Source of the DNA: Alcanivoracaceae bacterium | Lineage (GTDB): Bacteria > Pseudomonadota > Gammaproteobacteria > Pseudomonadales > Alcanivoracaceae | Direction: 5' to 3' | Length of the DNA: 64,000 nucleotides | Assembly (NCBI GenBank): GCA_023146255.1 | Contig: JAGLCJ010000004.1 | Coordinates: forward strand, 107,845 to 171,844 | Part shown: piece by piece, positions 17,703 through 26,072 of the stretch | Position numbering within the stretch: position 1 is the first letter of the stretch | How the letters are laid out: every line of letters starts with the position of its first letter | Program-made: the position numbers and the translations under genes | Notes under the pieces: model-generated | Seen by the model: only the letters and a program-made list of their open reading frames with translations | Databases searched by the model: none | Told to the model about the DNA's origin: nothing

Positions 17703-18539
17703 TCAGGCCGAGTGCTGGTCCTCTGGTCGGCCAGGCAGTTCATGGCCGCAGCGACGGCAGTATTTGGCATCCTCATCGTGCTCGTGCAGGTGGCAATGGC
17801 TGCACTCACGCTCGAACCGGCGGCGGACCATGGCCTGAGAGATCTCTGCCGTCACAATGCCGGTGGGGATGGCAATAATGGCATAACCGGTGAGCATGGC
17901 CAGAGAGGCAATGGCCTGACCAAGCGGGGTGACCGGGGAGATATCGCCGTAGCCCACCGTGGTGATGGTGACAATGGCCCAATAGATACTGATGGGGATG
18001 CTGGTAAAGCCGTTTTCCGGGCCCTCGACCACATACATGACGCTGCCGAAGATCAGCATCATGATCAGCACGCTGAACAGGAATACACCAACCTTGCGGC
18101 GCGCCCGCATCAGCGAGTTCCAGAGGAACCCGGCCTCGTTCATGAACGACACCAGCTTCAGTACCCGGAACAGGCGCAGGATACGCAGCGCCCGCATGGT
18201 CAGCAGGTACTGGGTGCCAGGGACAAACAGGCTGATGTAGGTCGGCAGGATCGCCAGCAGGTCAACGATGCCGTAAAAGCTGCGGGCATAATGCGCCGGC
18301 CGGGCGCTGACCCAGAGCCGCACCAGATATTCAATCGTGAACAGAATGGTGAAGAACCACTCGAGCAGGAAAAGCTGGCGCCCGTAGGCCTGATTGATCG
18401 ACTCGACACTGTCGAGCATCACGGCGACAACGCTGGCCAGAATGGCAATCAGCAGAAACTGGTCGAAGCGCTGTCCGGCGGGAGTGTCGGTACCAAAAAT
18501 GATGTGGCGCCAGCGAACGCGCAGACTGAGCTCTTCCAT
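17703..18539 (-). CDS. Voltage-gated potassium channel with C-terminal zinc ribbon
   Basis: A 278-residue ion transporter with six TM segments. The S4-like helix MRALRILRLFRVLKL carries regularly spaced Arg residues, and the selectivity filter is TITTVGYGD, specific for K+. After S6 comes a short cytosolic tail with a zinc ribbon (CSHCH and CRRCG). ATG 18539 is chosen, with a GGTGG upstream; the TTG at 18557 would also be in frame. It is 80 bases from the FecR gene on the same strand. Many bacterial Kv channels of this size carry such a ribbon, whose function is not known. Confidence 0.9.
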   Translation of the reverse strand: MEELSLRVRWRHIIFGTDTPAGQRFDQFLLIAILASVVAVMLDSVESINQAYGRQLFLLEWFFTILFTIEYLVRLWVSARPAHYARSFYGIVDLLAILPTYISLFVPGTQYLLTMRALRILRLFRVLKLVSFMNEAGFLWNSLMRARRKVGVFLFSVLIMMLIFGSVMYVVEGPENGFTSIPISIYWAIVTITTVGYGDISPVTPLGQAIASLAMLTGYAIIAIPTGIVTAEISQAMVRRRFERECSHCHLHEHDEDAKYCRRCGHELPGRPEDQHSA

Positions 18540-18631
18540 ATCCACCCGGGTAGTCAAAGTTGGCCTGATTGTCGCTTGTTAGAACAAAATTGACCACTTA
18601 GTCTTGAGCCACTTTTGCTGTCGGTGTGTGT

Positions 18632-19645
18632 ATGACCCTGTCCCTTGACGAGATTACCGAATTCCGACCCTCCACCAGCTGGCAAGGGCGGCTGGCCGCC
18701 AACGCCCTGCGTACCTTTGTCAAACCGGTGGTAGCAAGAGTCCCGCTGACCCGTCGGGTGATGAAATTCTCCCAACTGGGCTTTGATGCGGTGACGCTGG
18801 CGCTGCCAGTGCACCCGGATGTGCATATTGCTCCGGCGGATGTTGGTGGCGTGCCGGGGGAGTGGCTGATTACCGGTCGTGAGGTGTTATCCGGTCGGGT
18901 GGTGCTGTACCTGCACGGCGGCGCCTATTTCTTCGGCTCGCCGCGCTCTCACCGTTCCGTAACCTGGCGACTGAGCCGGGCCTGTCGGGCCAAGGTGCTG
19001 GCGCTGGACTACCGTCAGCCGCCGGACTGGCATTATCCGGCACCACTGGATGATGCGGTCAGTGCTTACCGTGCACTGCTGGATCAGGGCTATAAAGCGG
19101 AGAACATTGTCATAGCCGGTGACTCTGCGGGTGGCAACCTGACGCTGGTCACGCTGCTGGCATTGCGCGAGCAGGGTATACCGCTGCCCGCGGCAGGCGT
19201 GCTGATCAGTCCGTGGGCGGATCTGACCTGCACCGGTGAGACGCTGGTGAGTAATGCCGATATCGAACCGATGATCCCGATTAATGCGTTGCGGTTTGTC
19301 TCGGCATCCTACAGTCGCGGCGAGGATCCGGCGGCGCCGATGCTCTCGCCGATCTATGCGGACTTGTCTGGTTTGCCGCCGTTGATGATTCAGGTCAGCA
19401 GTAGTGAGGTGCTGCTCAGCGACGCTGAACGAGTCACCCGGCGTGCGCTGGAATGCGGGGTCAGCTGTCGCTATCAGGTGTGGGAAGGAATGATCCACGT
19501 ATTTCAGGCGCTGGCAGGCTGGGTGCCGGAAGCGTCGCTCGCGGTCAGTGAAATTGGTGCTTTTGTTGACGAGCAGATTCGCGCTGCCGGCGGTGAAAGC
19601 AGGGTACATCGTCGTGCCCGGGTTGTTACTGGTCTGGGTCGCTAG
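18632..19645 (+). CDS. Alpha/beta hydrolase, hormone-sensitive lipase family
   Basis: The product has 337 residues. The oxyanion motif HGGAYFFGSP, the nucleophile elbow GDSAGGN (catalytic Ser) and the C-terminal catalytic Asp (SDAERV) and His (MIHVF) are all present in order, as in HSL-type esterases. The N-terminal 90 residues form the cap region. No signal peptide is seen, so it is cytosolic. The likely activity is hydrolysis of short- to medium-chain esters; the physiological substrate cannot be read from sequence. ATG 18632 is preferred over GTG 18626. It is divergent from the K+ channel gene and ends before a strong terminator. Confidence 0.92.
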   Translation: MTLSLDEITEFRPSTSWQGRLAANALRTFVKPVVARVPLTRRVMKFSQLGFDAVTLALPVHPDVHIAPADVGGVPGEWLITGREVLSGRVVLYLHGGAYFFGSPRSHRSVTWRLSRACRAKVLALDYRQPPDWHYPAPLDDAVSAYRALLDQGYKAENIVIAGDSAGGNLTLVTLLALREQGIPLPAAGVLISPWADLTCTGETLVSNADIEPMIPINALRFVSASYSRGEDPAAPMLSPIYADLSGLPPLMIQVSSSEVLLSDAERVTRRALECGVSCRYQVWEGMIHVFQALAGWVPEASLAVSEIGAFVDEQIRAAGGESRVHRRARVVTGLGR

Positions 19646-19753
19646 ATTTTCTCCAGCATCTGGCCGGTTACAGTTAGCATGTCAGTTGTTACTTTTTCCG
19701 CTTTGTCTTGTCTGTCTGTGTCCTGATGCCTGGTTGCGGTCGTCCTGTCGACA

Positions 19754-19790
19754 ATAAAAAAGCCCGCCGGAGGCGGGCTTTTTTATTCTG
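19754..19790. terminator. Bidirectional rho-independent terminator
   Basis: AAAAAAGCCCGCC, a GGA loop and GGCGGGCTTTTTT form a strong stem flanked by A and T runs. It separates the hydrolase from the convergent DAHP synthase gene. Confidence 0.93.
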
Positions 19791-19803
19791 CTAAAAGCCG
19801 CAG

Positions 19804-20877
19804 TCAGGCGTTACGCTTTGGCAGTACGTCACGCAGTTTCGCCGCCATATCGCGGATCGACTTTTCGGTGACATCCCAGCCGATGCAGCCATCGGTAACT
19901 GATACGCCATACTCCAGCTTGCTCAGGTCGGCCGGAATTTTCTGATTGCCGAACTTCAGGTGCGATTCCACCATCATGCCGACGATTGACTTGTTGCCCT
20001 CGAGAATCTGATTGGTGACGTTCTCCATCACCAGAGTCTGCAGTGCCGGATCCTTGTTCGAGTTGGCGTGACTGGCATCGACCATGATGTTGGTGGAGAC
20101 GCCGGCTTTGGTCAGCTCTTTCTCGGCGATGGCGACCGACACTGAATCATAGTTCGGCTTGCCGCCGCCGCCACGCAGCACCACGTGACCATACTGGTTG
20201 CCACGGGTTTCGGTGATCGCCACCTTGCCGTCGCTGTCGATGCCGAGGAAACGATGCGGGCTGCGGACGCTGAGCATGGCATTAATCGCCACTTCCAGAC
20301 CGCCGTCGGTACCATTCTTGAAGCCGACCGGGCTGGACAGACCGGAGGACATTTCCCGGTGGGTCTGCGACTCGGTGGTGCGCGCGCCGATGGCCGACCA
20401 GGTGATCAGGTCCTGCATGTATTGCGGGGTAATCGGGTCAAGCGCTTCGGTGGCTGCCGGCAGGCCGAGCTCAGCGACATCGAGCAGCAAGCGGCGGGCA
20501 ATGTGCAGGCCTTCTTCAATCTTGAAGCTGTCGTTCATGTACGGGTCGTTGATCAGACCTTTCCAGCCGACGGTGGTGCGCGGCTTTTCAAAATAGACCC
20601 GCAGCACCAGCACGATGGTGTCGCTGACTTCTTCGGCCAGTGCCTTGAGTCGCTCGGCATATTCGTGCGCGGCCTTGATGTCATGGATCGAGCAGGGGCC
20701 GATCACGATAAAGACGCGGTGGTCCTTGCGATCAAGAATATTGCGCACCACCTCGCGGCCTTTGGCGACGGTGTCGCGGGCCTTGTCGGAGAGCGGCAGC
20801 TTGGCCTTCAGCTCCCGCGGGGGGATCAGCGGGGTCTGGGCGGCGATATTGAGATCTTCTACCTGAATCTGGGTCAT
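19804..20877 (-). CDS. Class I 3-deoxy-7-phosphoheptulonate (DAHP) synthase
   Basis: A 357-residue enzyme condensing phosphoenolpyruvate and erythrose 4-phosphate, the first step of the shikimate pathway. Signature stretches are FIVIGPCSIHDIKAAHEYAE, RVYFEKPRTTVGWKGLINDP, AIGARTTESQTHRE, VGFKNGTDG and MVDASHANSNKD, which include the metal-binding Cys and His. The N-terminal extension typical of feedback-regulated AroF/G/H isozymes is present. I cannot tell which aromatic amino acid regulates it. ATG at 20877 matches the family; the upstream frame to 21141 runs into hairpin element A1 and is not coding. Confidence 0.96.
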   Translation of the reverse strand: MTQIQVEDLNIAAQTPLIPPRELKAKLPLSDKARDTVAKGREVVRNILDRKDHRVFIVIGPCSIHDIKAAHEYAERLKALAEEVSDTIVLVLRVYFEKPRTTVGWKGLINDPYMNDSFKIEEGLHIARRLLLDVAELGLPAATEALDPITPQYMQDLITWSAIGARTTESQTHREMSSGLSSPVGFKNGTDGGLEVAINAMLSVRSPHRFLGIDSDGKVAITETRGNQYGHVVLRGGGGKPNYDSVSVAIAEKELTKAGVSTNIMVDASHANSNKDPALQTLVMENVTNQILEGNKSIVGMMVESHLKFGNQKIPADLSKLEYGVSVTDGCIGWDVTEKSIRDMAAKLRDVLPKRNA

Positions 20878-21006
20878 GGTCTCGACTTTCGTGTCTTGCC
20901 TGAATTGAGTGGGGCAGTCTAGCGGAATCAAAAGGTTGAAGGAACATGGTCGGGCGGGATAGGGGTGATAGCGGTTTTCTATGTGTGTGGAGAGAGAAGG
21001 CGTCGG

Positions 21007-21156
21007 GTAGTGATCCTCTCCGGCTCGGCCACCTGTCAGGGGTTGCCGGGACACGCCGTGAACCCATCCCTGGGGGCTTGTGTTCGACATCCCTGTCTCA
21101 CACAGTCCCGTCAACCCCTGACAGGCGTCCGAGCCTCGCATCCTGCTGCTTTAAGG
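21007..21156 (+). repeat. Hairpin element A1
   Basis: A 29-base left arm (21024-21052) pairs with a right arm (21105-21133), 26 of 29 positions, around a 52-base core. The outer flanks are GTAGTGATCCTCTCCGG on the left and CCTCGCATCCTGCTG on the right. The same core recurs in A2 (one difference) and A3 (five differences). The core contains two TCCCTG words 23 bases apart. Confidence 0.85.
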
Positions 21157-21189
21157 CAACGCTGAATTTCAAGAATTGTACGGTGGCAG

Positions 21190-21314
21190 GTCTTTCCCTC
21201 TGTGCCTGGTTGCCGGGACCCTCGGAGCCAGGGATGGCGGAGAGGAGCTACAGGGACGTACTCGTGCGTGTCCCGGCAACCAGGCACAGAGGGAAAGACC
21301 GGGTCGGCCGGCAG
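21190..21314 (-). repeat. Hairpin element B1, inverted relative to A1
   Basis: Arms 21190-21219 and 21270-21299 are a perfect 30-bp inverted repeat around a 50-base core. The core matches B2 with three differences when reversed. The arms begin GTCTTTCCCTCTG and differ from all other copies, apart from the inner GGTTGCCGGGAC. It lies between A1 and the end of cobB. Confidence 0.85.
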
Positions 21315-21323
21315 CGAACTGCT

Positions 21324-22034
21324 TTATTCGCTTTTCTGACCAGAAAGAATTTCCTCAACCAGCTTCGGCACTTCGACCGTCGCCGGGCCAACCCGGTGTT
21401 CATGGAAGGCGCTGCTGATCATGCTGCCCTCGAGGTTCACTTCGACACAGCGCGCCCCGACCTGACGGGCCAGGCGGACAAAGCCGGCAGCCGGATAGAC
21501 GTTGCCGGACGTGCCGATGCTGATAAACAGCTGGCAATCGAGCAGCGCCGCTTCGATCTGCTCCATATGCAGCGGGATCTCGCCAAACCAGACCACATCC
21601 GGGCGCAGTACACCCGGTGGCTGGCAGCAATCACAGGGCTCGGACGTGGTCACATCGCCGGTCCAGCGGCGCCGCTTGTGGCTGCGGGTGCAGAACACGC
21701 TGAGCAGCTCGCCATGCATATGCAGCAGATTGTGCGAGCCCGCCCGGTCGTGCAGGTCATCAATATTCTGGGTGACCAGCGTTACCGTACCCGGGTGTTG
21801 CTGCTCCAGCCGGGCGAGGGCAAGGTGCGCGGCATTGGGCTGGATATCCGCTTGCTGCAACTGGCGCCGGCGCTCGTTATAGAACCGCTGCACCAGCGCC
21901 GGATCTCGGGCAAAGGCCTCCGGGGTGGCAACATCTTCGAGTCGGTGGTTCTCCCACAGGCCATCAGCGCCGCGAAAGGTGCGGATGCCGGATTCGGCAG
22001 AAATGCCGGCGCCGGTCAGGATGACAATATTCAT
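21324..22034 (-). CDS. cobB: NAD-dependent protein deacylase, sirtuin
   Basis: A 236-residue class III sirtuin. NAD-binding motifs are ILTGAGISAESGIRTFRG near the N terminus, VTQNIDDLHDRAG, and the catalytic His in LLHMHGEL. The zinc module is reduced in appearance, with a Cys in FCTRSHK and CDCC further on. Later motifs are RPDVVWFGE, ISIGTSGNVYPA and EVNLE. Bacterial CobB removes acetyl and succinyl groups from lysines, for example on acetyl-CoA synthetase. The short N terminus agrees with the minimal bacterial form. Hairpin element B1 lies directly after its stop codon. Confidence 0.94.
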   Translation of the reverse strand: MNIVILTGAGISAESGIRTFRGADGLWENHRLEDVATPEAFARDPALVQRFYNERRRQLQQADIQPNAAHLALARLEQQHPGTVTLVTQNIDDLHDRAGSHNLLHMHGELLSVFCTRSHKRRRWTGDVTTSEPCDCCQPPGVLRPDVVWFGEIPLHMEQIEAALLDCQLFISIGTSGNVYPAAGFVRLARQVGARCVEVNLEGSMISSAFHEHRVGPATVEVPKLVEEILSGQKSE

Positions 22035-22073
22035 GCAGATCCCCCGATTTCCGTTTCTTCACATGGTGCAGGC

Positions 22074-22086
22074 TATAATGCCGCCA
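22074..22086 (+). promoter_or_regulatory. Consensus -10 box close to a start codon
   Basis: TATAAT at 22074-22079 would place transcription start at about 22086, which is the ATG of the next gene. No ribosome binding site is visible, so a leaderless message is possible. The -35 region is poor. Confidence 0.4.
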
Positions 22087-22457
22087 TGAGCGACATGATC
22101 GTAGCCCGACAGGAAATCATTGATGCAGACGGCCGTCAGGCCACGTTGCTGCATTTTCACCGTGGTCAGGTGCTGCGCATACTGGCCGACTCCATCGCCC
22201 TGTACCGTGACCGGGCATCAGTGGACGACCCGCTTGGTAATGGTGTGGTCGGTCATGAGCTTATTCCCGCCCCCCTGCAGCTGCAATTTGAGCCGGACAC
22301 CGGCTTTATCCGTGAACAACGTGCCGGCTTTGTCGGTCTGCATGGTGGCGCGGTGCTGTTTATCCGCCCCGATGGCATCGCCCTGTATGATGATGCCGGC
22401 AACGCTTTGCGAAATCGTGACGCCCACTGGCTGATCCCGTTCGTCAAAGCCAACTGA
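22086..22457 (+). CDS. Small protein of unknown function with an internal repeat
   Basis: A 123-residue protein I do not recognise. Two halves look alike: GQVLRILADSIALYRDRAS and GAVLFIRPDGIALYDDAGN, about 65 residues apart, suggesting a duplicated beta-rich unit. There is no signal peptide, membrane segment or catalytic motif. ATG 22086 is supported by a TATAAT box twelve bases before it. The gene ends 12 bases before the GNAT-nitrilase gene, with which it probably forms an operon. It is divergent from cobB, with 51 bases between the starts. Confidence 0.75.
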   Translation: MSDMIVARQEIIDADGRQATLLHFHRGQVLRILADSIALYRDRASVDDPLGNGVVGHELIPAPLQLQFEPDTGFIREQRAGFVGLHGGAVLFIRPDGIALYDDAGNALRNRDAHWLIPFVKAN

Positions 22458-22469
22458 TCCGGAGGCCCG

Positions 22470-23996
22470 ATGGCTGAAGAAACCACTAAACTTCGTCTGC
22501 GCGCGTTGACGATGGAAGACTATCCGCAACTGGCGCATCTGATGAATCTGGTTTACCCGGATATTGGCGGTGCCTGGCCCAAGGACACGGTAGAGGCGTT
22601 GATCGAGCGTTTTCCGGAAGGACAGCTTTGCATCGAAGATCATGACCAGCTGGTGGCCGTGGCGTTGACCATCAAGGTCAGTTATGACCGTTTTTCCAAT
22701 CCGCATCGCTATGAAGATCTGATCACCGATAATCAGGTTCACTCCCACAACCCGGATGGAGATGCCCTGTACGGACTGGATGTGATGGTCCATCCGGAGT
22801 ATCGGGGCTATCGTCTGGGTCGGCGTTTGTATGAAGCGCGCAAGGAGTTGTGCCGGGAAGAAAATCTGCGCGCTATTCTGGCCGGTGGCCGCTTGCCCGG
22901 CTATGCCGCCCATGCCGAGGAAATGCCGGTCACCGAATATATCGATCAGGTCGAGCGGCAGAAGCTGCATGATCCGATCCTGTCGTTCCAGCTATCCAAC
23001 GGCTTCGACGTCAAGCGATTGCTGGTGCGTTACCTGCCTGAGGACGCCAAGTCGCGTGGTTATGCCACCTTGCTGGAATGGGACAACATTCTCTACGAAC
23101 CGCCAGCCACCAGTGATTACGTCAGCAAAACCGTGGCCCGGATTGGTGTGGTGCAGCGCCGCATGCGTGCTGCGCGTTCGGTGGAGGATTTGTTGACTCA
23201 GGTTGAGTTTTTTGTCGACGCGCTGTCAGATTATCGTGCTGATTTTTGTGTGCTACCGGAATTTTTCAGTGCGCCACTGATGGGGCTGGAGCTGGACATG
23301 GGATCGCTGGATGCGATTCGCTTTCTGTCCGGGTTTACCCCGGAAATTGCCACCGCGCTGTCAGATATGGCGGTCAGCTATAACATCAATATCATCGCTG
23401 GTTCCATGCCTCTGGTAGAGGATGGTGATGTGTTCAATGTTGCCTATCTTTGCCGCCGCGACGGCACCATGGAGGAGCAGCGCAAGATTCATATCACTCC
23501 GAGTGAGCGCCGCGACTGGGGTATTGAGGGCGGCAACAATCTGCAGGTATTCGAAACCGATGCTGGCCGTATTGGCATTTTGATCTGCTATGACGTCGAG
23601 TTTCCGGAGCTGTCGCGGATTCTGGCTGAGGAGGGCATGGAGATCCTGTTCGTGCCATTCTGGACCGACACCAAGAATGGCTATCTGCGCGTGCGGCATT
23701 GCGCCCAGGCGCGGGCGATTGAGAACGAGTGCTACGTCGCCATTGCCGGCTCGGTGGGTAACCTGCCGCGAGTGGACAACGTCGACATTCAGTATGCGCA
23801 GTCGGCGGTGTTTACGCCGTCGGATTTCTATTTCCCGCATGACGGGATTATCAGTGAGGCGGTGCCCAATACCGAGATGCTGGTGTTTGCCGATGTCGAT
23901 CTGGAGAAGCTGAAGCTGCTGCACAAGGAAGGCTCGGTGACCAACCTCAAGGACCGGCGCAAGGACCTCTACACCTTGTCGCGCAAAAAGCCCTGA
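22470..23996 (+). CDS. Fused GNAT acetyltransferase and carbon-nitrogen hydrolase
   Basis: The 508-residue product has an N-terminal GNAT domain (about 1-205) with the acetyl-CoA loop GLDVMVHPEYRGYRLGRRLYE. A C-terminal nitrilase-superfamily domain (about 225-505) follows. Its catalytic triad is visible as Glu in VLPEFF, Lys in QRKIHITPSE and Cys in ILICYDVEFPE. This two-domain arrangement is a known family of unassigned substrate. GGAGG lies eight bases before the ATG. The likely reaction is amide hydrolysis or acyl transfer on a small molecule. It converges with etfD across a repeat-filled gap. Confidence 0.93.
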   Translation: MAEETTKLRLRALTMEDYPQLAHLMNLVYPDIGGAWPKDTVEALIERFPEGQLCIEDHDQLVAVALTIKVSYDRFSNPHRYEDLITDNQVHSHNPDGDALYGLDVMVHPEYRGYRLGRRLYEARKELCREENLRAILAGGRLPGYAAHAEEMPVTEYIDQVERQKLHDPILSFQLSNGFDVKRLLVRYLPEDAKSRGYATLLEWDNILYEPPATSDYVSKTVARIGVVQRRMRAARSVEDLLTQVEFFVDALSDYRADFCVLPEFFSAPLMGLELDMGSLDAIRFLSGFTPEIATALSDMAVSYNINIIAGSMPLVEDGDVFNVAYLCRRDGTMEEQRKIHITPSERRDWGIEGGNNLQVFETDAGRIGILICYDVEFPELSRILAEEGMEILFVPFWTDTKNGYLRVRHCAQARAIENECYVAIAGSVGNLPRVDNVDIQYAQSAVFTPSDFYFPHDGIISEAVPNTEMLVFADVDLEKLKLLHKEGSVTNLKDRRKDLYTLSRKKP

Positions 23997-24028
23997 TTTG
24001 TTGAGCAAGGTGCGCTGTAAGCAGGCTT

Positions 24029-24170
24029 GGCAGTGAACCTCGCCGGCCTTTGCGTTCGCTGGTTGCTCCCGGGACACGCACGAGTACGTCCCTGTAGCTC
24101 TTCTCCGCCATCCTTGGCTCCGAAGGTCCTGTGAGCAACCAGCGAACGCAAAGGCCTCACATCCTGCTTC
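24029..24170 (+). repeat. Hairpin element B2
   Basis: Arms 24047-24068 and 24133-24154 are a perfect 22-bp inverted repeat beginning CCTTTGCGTTCGC. Inside them a shorter GGAC/GTCC pairing encloses the 50-base B core. Flanks are GGCAGTGAACCTCGCCGG and CCTCACATCCTGCTT, as in A1 and A3. Confidence 0.85.
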
Positions 24171-24199
24171 TTTTTAGCAGTGGTTGTGAAAGCAATATG

Positions 24200-24347
24200 C
24201 AAGTAGCGGGATGCGAGGTCTGAACACCTGTCAGGGTCTTGCCGGGACTGTGTGAGACAAGGATGTCGAACACAAGCCCCCAGGGATGGGTTCACGGCGT
24301 GTCCCGGCAAGACCCTGACAGGTGTTCAGACCGGGATGGTCACTACG
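24200..24347 (-). repeat. Hairpin element A2, inverted relative to B2
   Basis: Arms 24218-24248 and 24301-24331 are a perfect 31-bp inverted repeat around a 52-base core. Reversed, the core differs from A1 at one position. The flanks GGATGCGAG and GGTCACTAC match the other elements in reverse orientation. Confidence 0.87.
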
Positions 24348-24370
24348 AAACCATCGACCATTAGCCCCAA

Positions 24371-24402
24371 ACAAAAACGCCGGCACTAGGCCGGCGTTTT
24401 TG
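24371..24402 (-). terminator. Terminator of etfD
   Basis: AAAAACGCCGGC, an 8-base segment and GCCGGCGTTTTTG form a strong stem with A and T runs on both sides. It lies 18 bases after the etfD stop on the minus strand and could also stop readthrough from the plus strand. Confidence 0.9.
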
Positions 24403-24419
24403 CAGAACCGAACAACGAA

Positions 24420-26072
24420 TTACATGTTCGGATAGTTCGGACCACCGGTACCTTCCGGCACCACCCAGTTGATGTTCTGGGACGGATCCTTGATGTCGCA
24501 GGTTTTGCAGTGCACGCAGTTCTGGGCGTTGATCTGGAAACGCTTTGAACCGTCGGCATTTTCCAGCACTTCATAGACACCCGCCGGGCAGTAACGCTGC
24601 GCCGGCTCGTCCCACTTCGGCAGGTTCACCTGAATCGGTACCGCCGGGTCCTTCAGTTTCAGGTGGCAGGGCTGATCTTCTTCATGATTGGTGCTGGACA
24701 GGAATACCGAGTCCAGCTTGTTGAAGGTGATCTTGCCATCCGGCTTCGGGTAATCAATTTTCTTGCACTCGGCCGCCGGCTTCAGAGTGGCGTGATCCGG
24801 GGTCGGGTCATTCAGGGTGAACGGCATCTTGCCGCCGAGGAAGTTCAGGTCCAGCACCGCCAGGCCCGAGCCGATAAAGTTGCCGAACTTGTGCTGGTAC
24901 GGACCGAAGTTGCGCTGGGTGTACAGCTCTTCATATACCCAGCTCTTTTCGAACACGCCCTTGTACTCGACCAGCTCGTCGTTGCCACGGCCGGCTTTCA
25001 GCGCTTCGGCAATCACTTCGGCGGCCATCATGCCGGACTTCATGGCGGTGTGGGTGCCCTTGATCTTGGCGAAGTTCAGGGTGCCGGCGTTGCAGCCGAC
25101 CAGCATGCCGCCCGGGAAGGTCATCTTCGGCAGCGATTGCAGGCCGCCCTTGGCAATGGCGCGGGCGCCGTAGCTCAGGCGCTTGCCGCCTTCCAGATAT
25201 TTGCGTACTTCCGGGTGGTTCTTCCAGCGCTGCATTTCATCGAACGGCGATACGTGCGGGTTGGAATAGCACAGGTCGGTGATCAGGCCGAGGGTGACCT
25301 GATTGTTGTCCAGGTGATACAGGAAGGCGCCACCGAGGGAGCCGGATTCGGTCAGCGGCCAGCCGGCGCTGTGCATCACCAGGCCTTCGCGGTGCTTGGC
25401 CGGATCGATTTCCCACAGTTCCTTGATGCCGATACCGTAGTGCTGCGGATCCACGCCTTCGCGCAAGTTGTACTGTTCCATCAGCTGCTTGCCGAGGTGG
25501 CCGCGGCAGCCTTCCGAGAAGATGGTGTACTTGGCATGCAGTTCCATGCCCGGGGTGTAGCTGTCTTTCTTCTCGCCGTTGTGGCCGATACCGAAGTCGC
25601 CGGTGGCAATGCCTTTAACCGAACCGTCTTCGTTGAACAGCACTTCGCTGGCGGCAAAGCCCGGGAAAATCTCGATGCCCAGACCTTCAGCCTGCTGGGC
25701 CAGCCAGCGGCACAGGTTGCCCAGAGAAATAATGTAGTTGCCTTCGTTATGCATGGTCTTCGGCACGAACAGGCCCGGCACCTTGATGGCCTTCTCGGCG
25801 TTGGTCATGTAGAAGATTTCGTCTTCTTTCACGGCCACGTTGACCGGCGCACCCAGCTCTTTCCAGTTCGGGAACAGCTCGTTCAGCGCACGCGGCTCCA
25901 GTACCGCACCGGAGAGGATATGGGCACCGACTTCGGAGCCTTTCTCGACTACGACGATGCTGATTTCCTGGCCGGTTTCCTGAGCGATCTGGCCCAGACG
26001 GCAGGCGGTGGCAAGCCCGGACGGGCCGGCACCGACGATGACTACATCGACTTCCATCGCTTCGCGTTCCAT
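24420..26072 (-). CDS. etfD: Electron transfer flavoprotein-ubiquinone oxidoreductase
   Basis: A 550-residue ETF-QO, passing electrons from reduced ETF to the quinone pool at the inner membrane. FAD-binding VVIVGAGPSGLATACRLGQ starts at about residue 9. Family motifs include GAHILSGAVLEPRALNEL, FSEGCRGHLGKQL, GGMLVGCNAGTLNFAKIKG and a C-terminal ferredoxin-like region with CPAGVYEV and NCVHCKTCDIKDP for one [4Fe-4S] cluster. Full length matches other bacterial ETF-QO. GGAG precedes ATG 26072. It is divergent from etfBA, sharing a regulatory region with a PsrA-like operator. It takes electrons from fatty-acid and amino-acid acyl-CoA dehydrogenases. Confidence 0.97.
   Translation of the reverse strand: MEREAMEVDVVIVGAGPSGLATACRLGQIAQETGQEISIVVVEKGSEVGAHILSGAVLEPRALNELFPNWKELGAPVNVAVKEDEIFYMTNAEKAIKVPGLFVPKTMHNEGNYIISLGNLCRWLAQQAEGLGIEIFPGFAASEVLFNEDGSVKGIATGDFGIGHNGEKKDSYTPGMELHAKYTIFSEGCRGHLGKQLMEQYNLREGVDPQHYGIGIKELWEIDPAKHREGLVMHSAGWPLTESGSLGGAFLYHLDNNQVTLGLITDLCYSNPHVSPFDEMQRWKNHPEVRKYLEGGKRLSYGARAIAKGGLQSLPKMTFPGGMLVGCNAGTLNFAKIKGTHTAMKSGMMAAEVIAEALKAGRGNDELVEYKGVFEKSWVYEELYTQRNFGPYQHKFGNFIGSGLAVLDLNFLGGKMPFTLNDPTPDHATLKPAAECKKIDYPKPDGKITFNKLDSVFLSSTNHEEDQPCHLKLKDPAVPIQVNLPKWDEPAQRYCPAGVYEVLENADGSKRFQINAQNCVHCKTCDIKDPSQNINWVVPEGTGGPNYPNM

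Larger units (their letters stand above)
20878..21323. other. Repeat-rich intergenic region upstream of the DAHP synthase
   Basis: This 446-base gap holds the DAHP synthase leader and two long hairpin elements, A1 and B1, in opposite orientation. No gene is supported; open frames across it are translations of the repeats. Confidence 0.8.
23997..24419. other. Repeat-rich gap between convergent genes
   Basis: This 423-base gap holds hairpin elements B2 and A2 facing each other, about 63 bases apart, and the etfD terminator. I see no gene. Confidence 0.8.

Noticed and set aside
20946..22457. 503-residue plus-strand frame that would include the small gene at 22086
   Set aside because: Its first two thirds translate the hairpin repeats and the antisense of cobB; only the part from ATG 22086 is credible.
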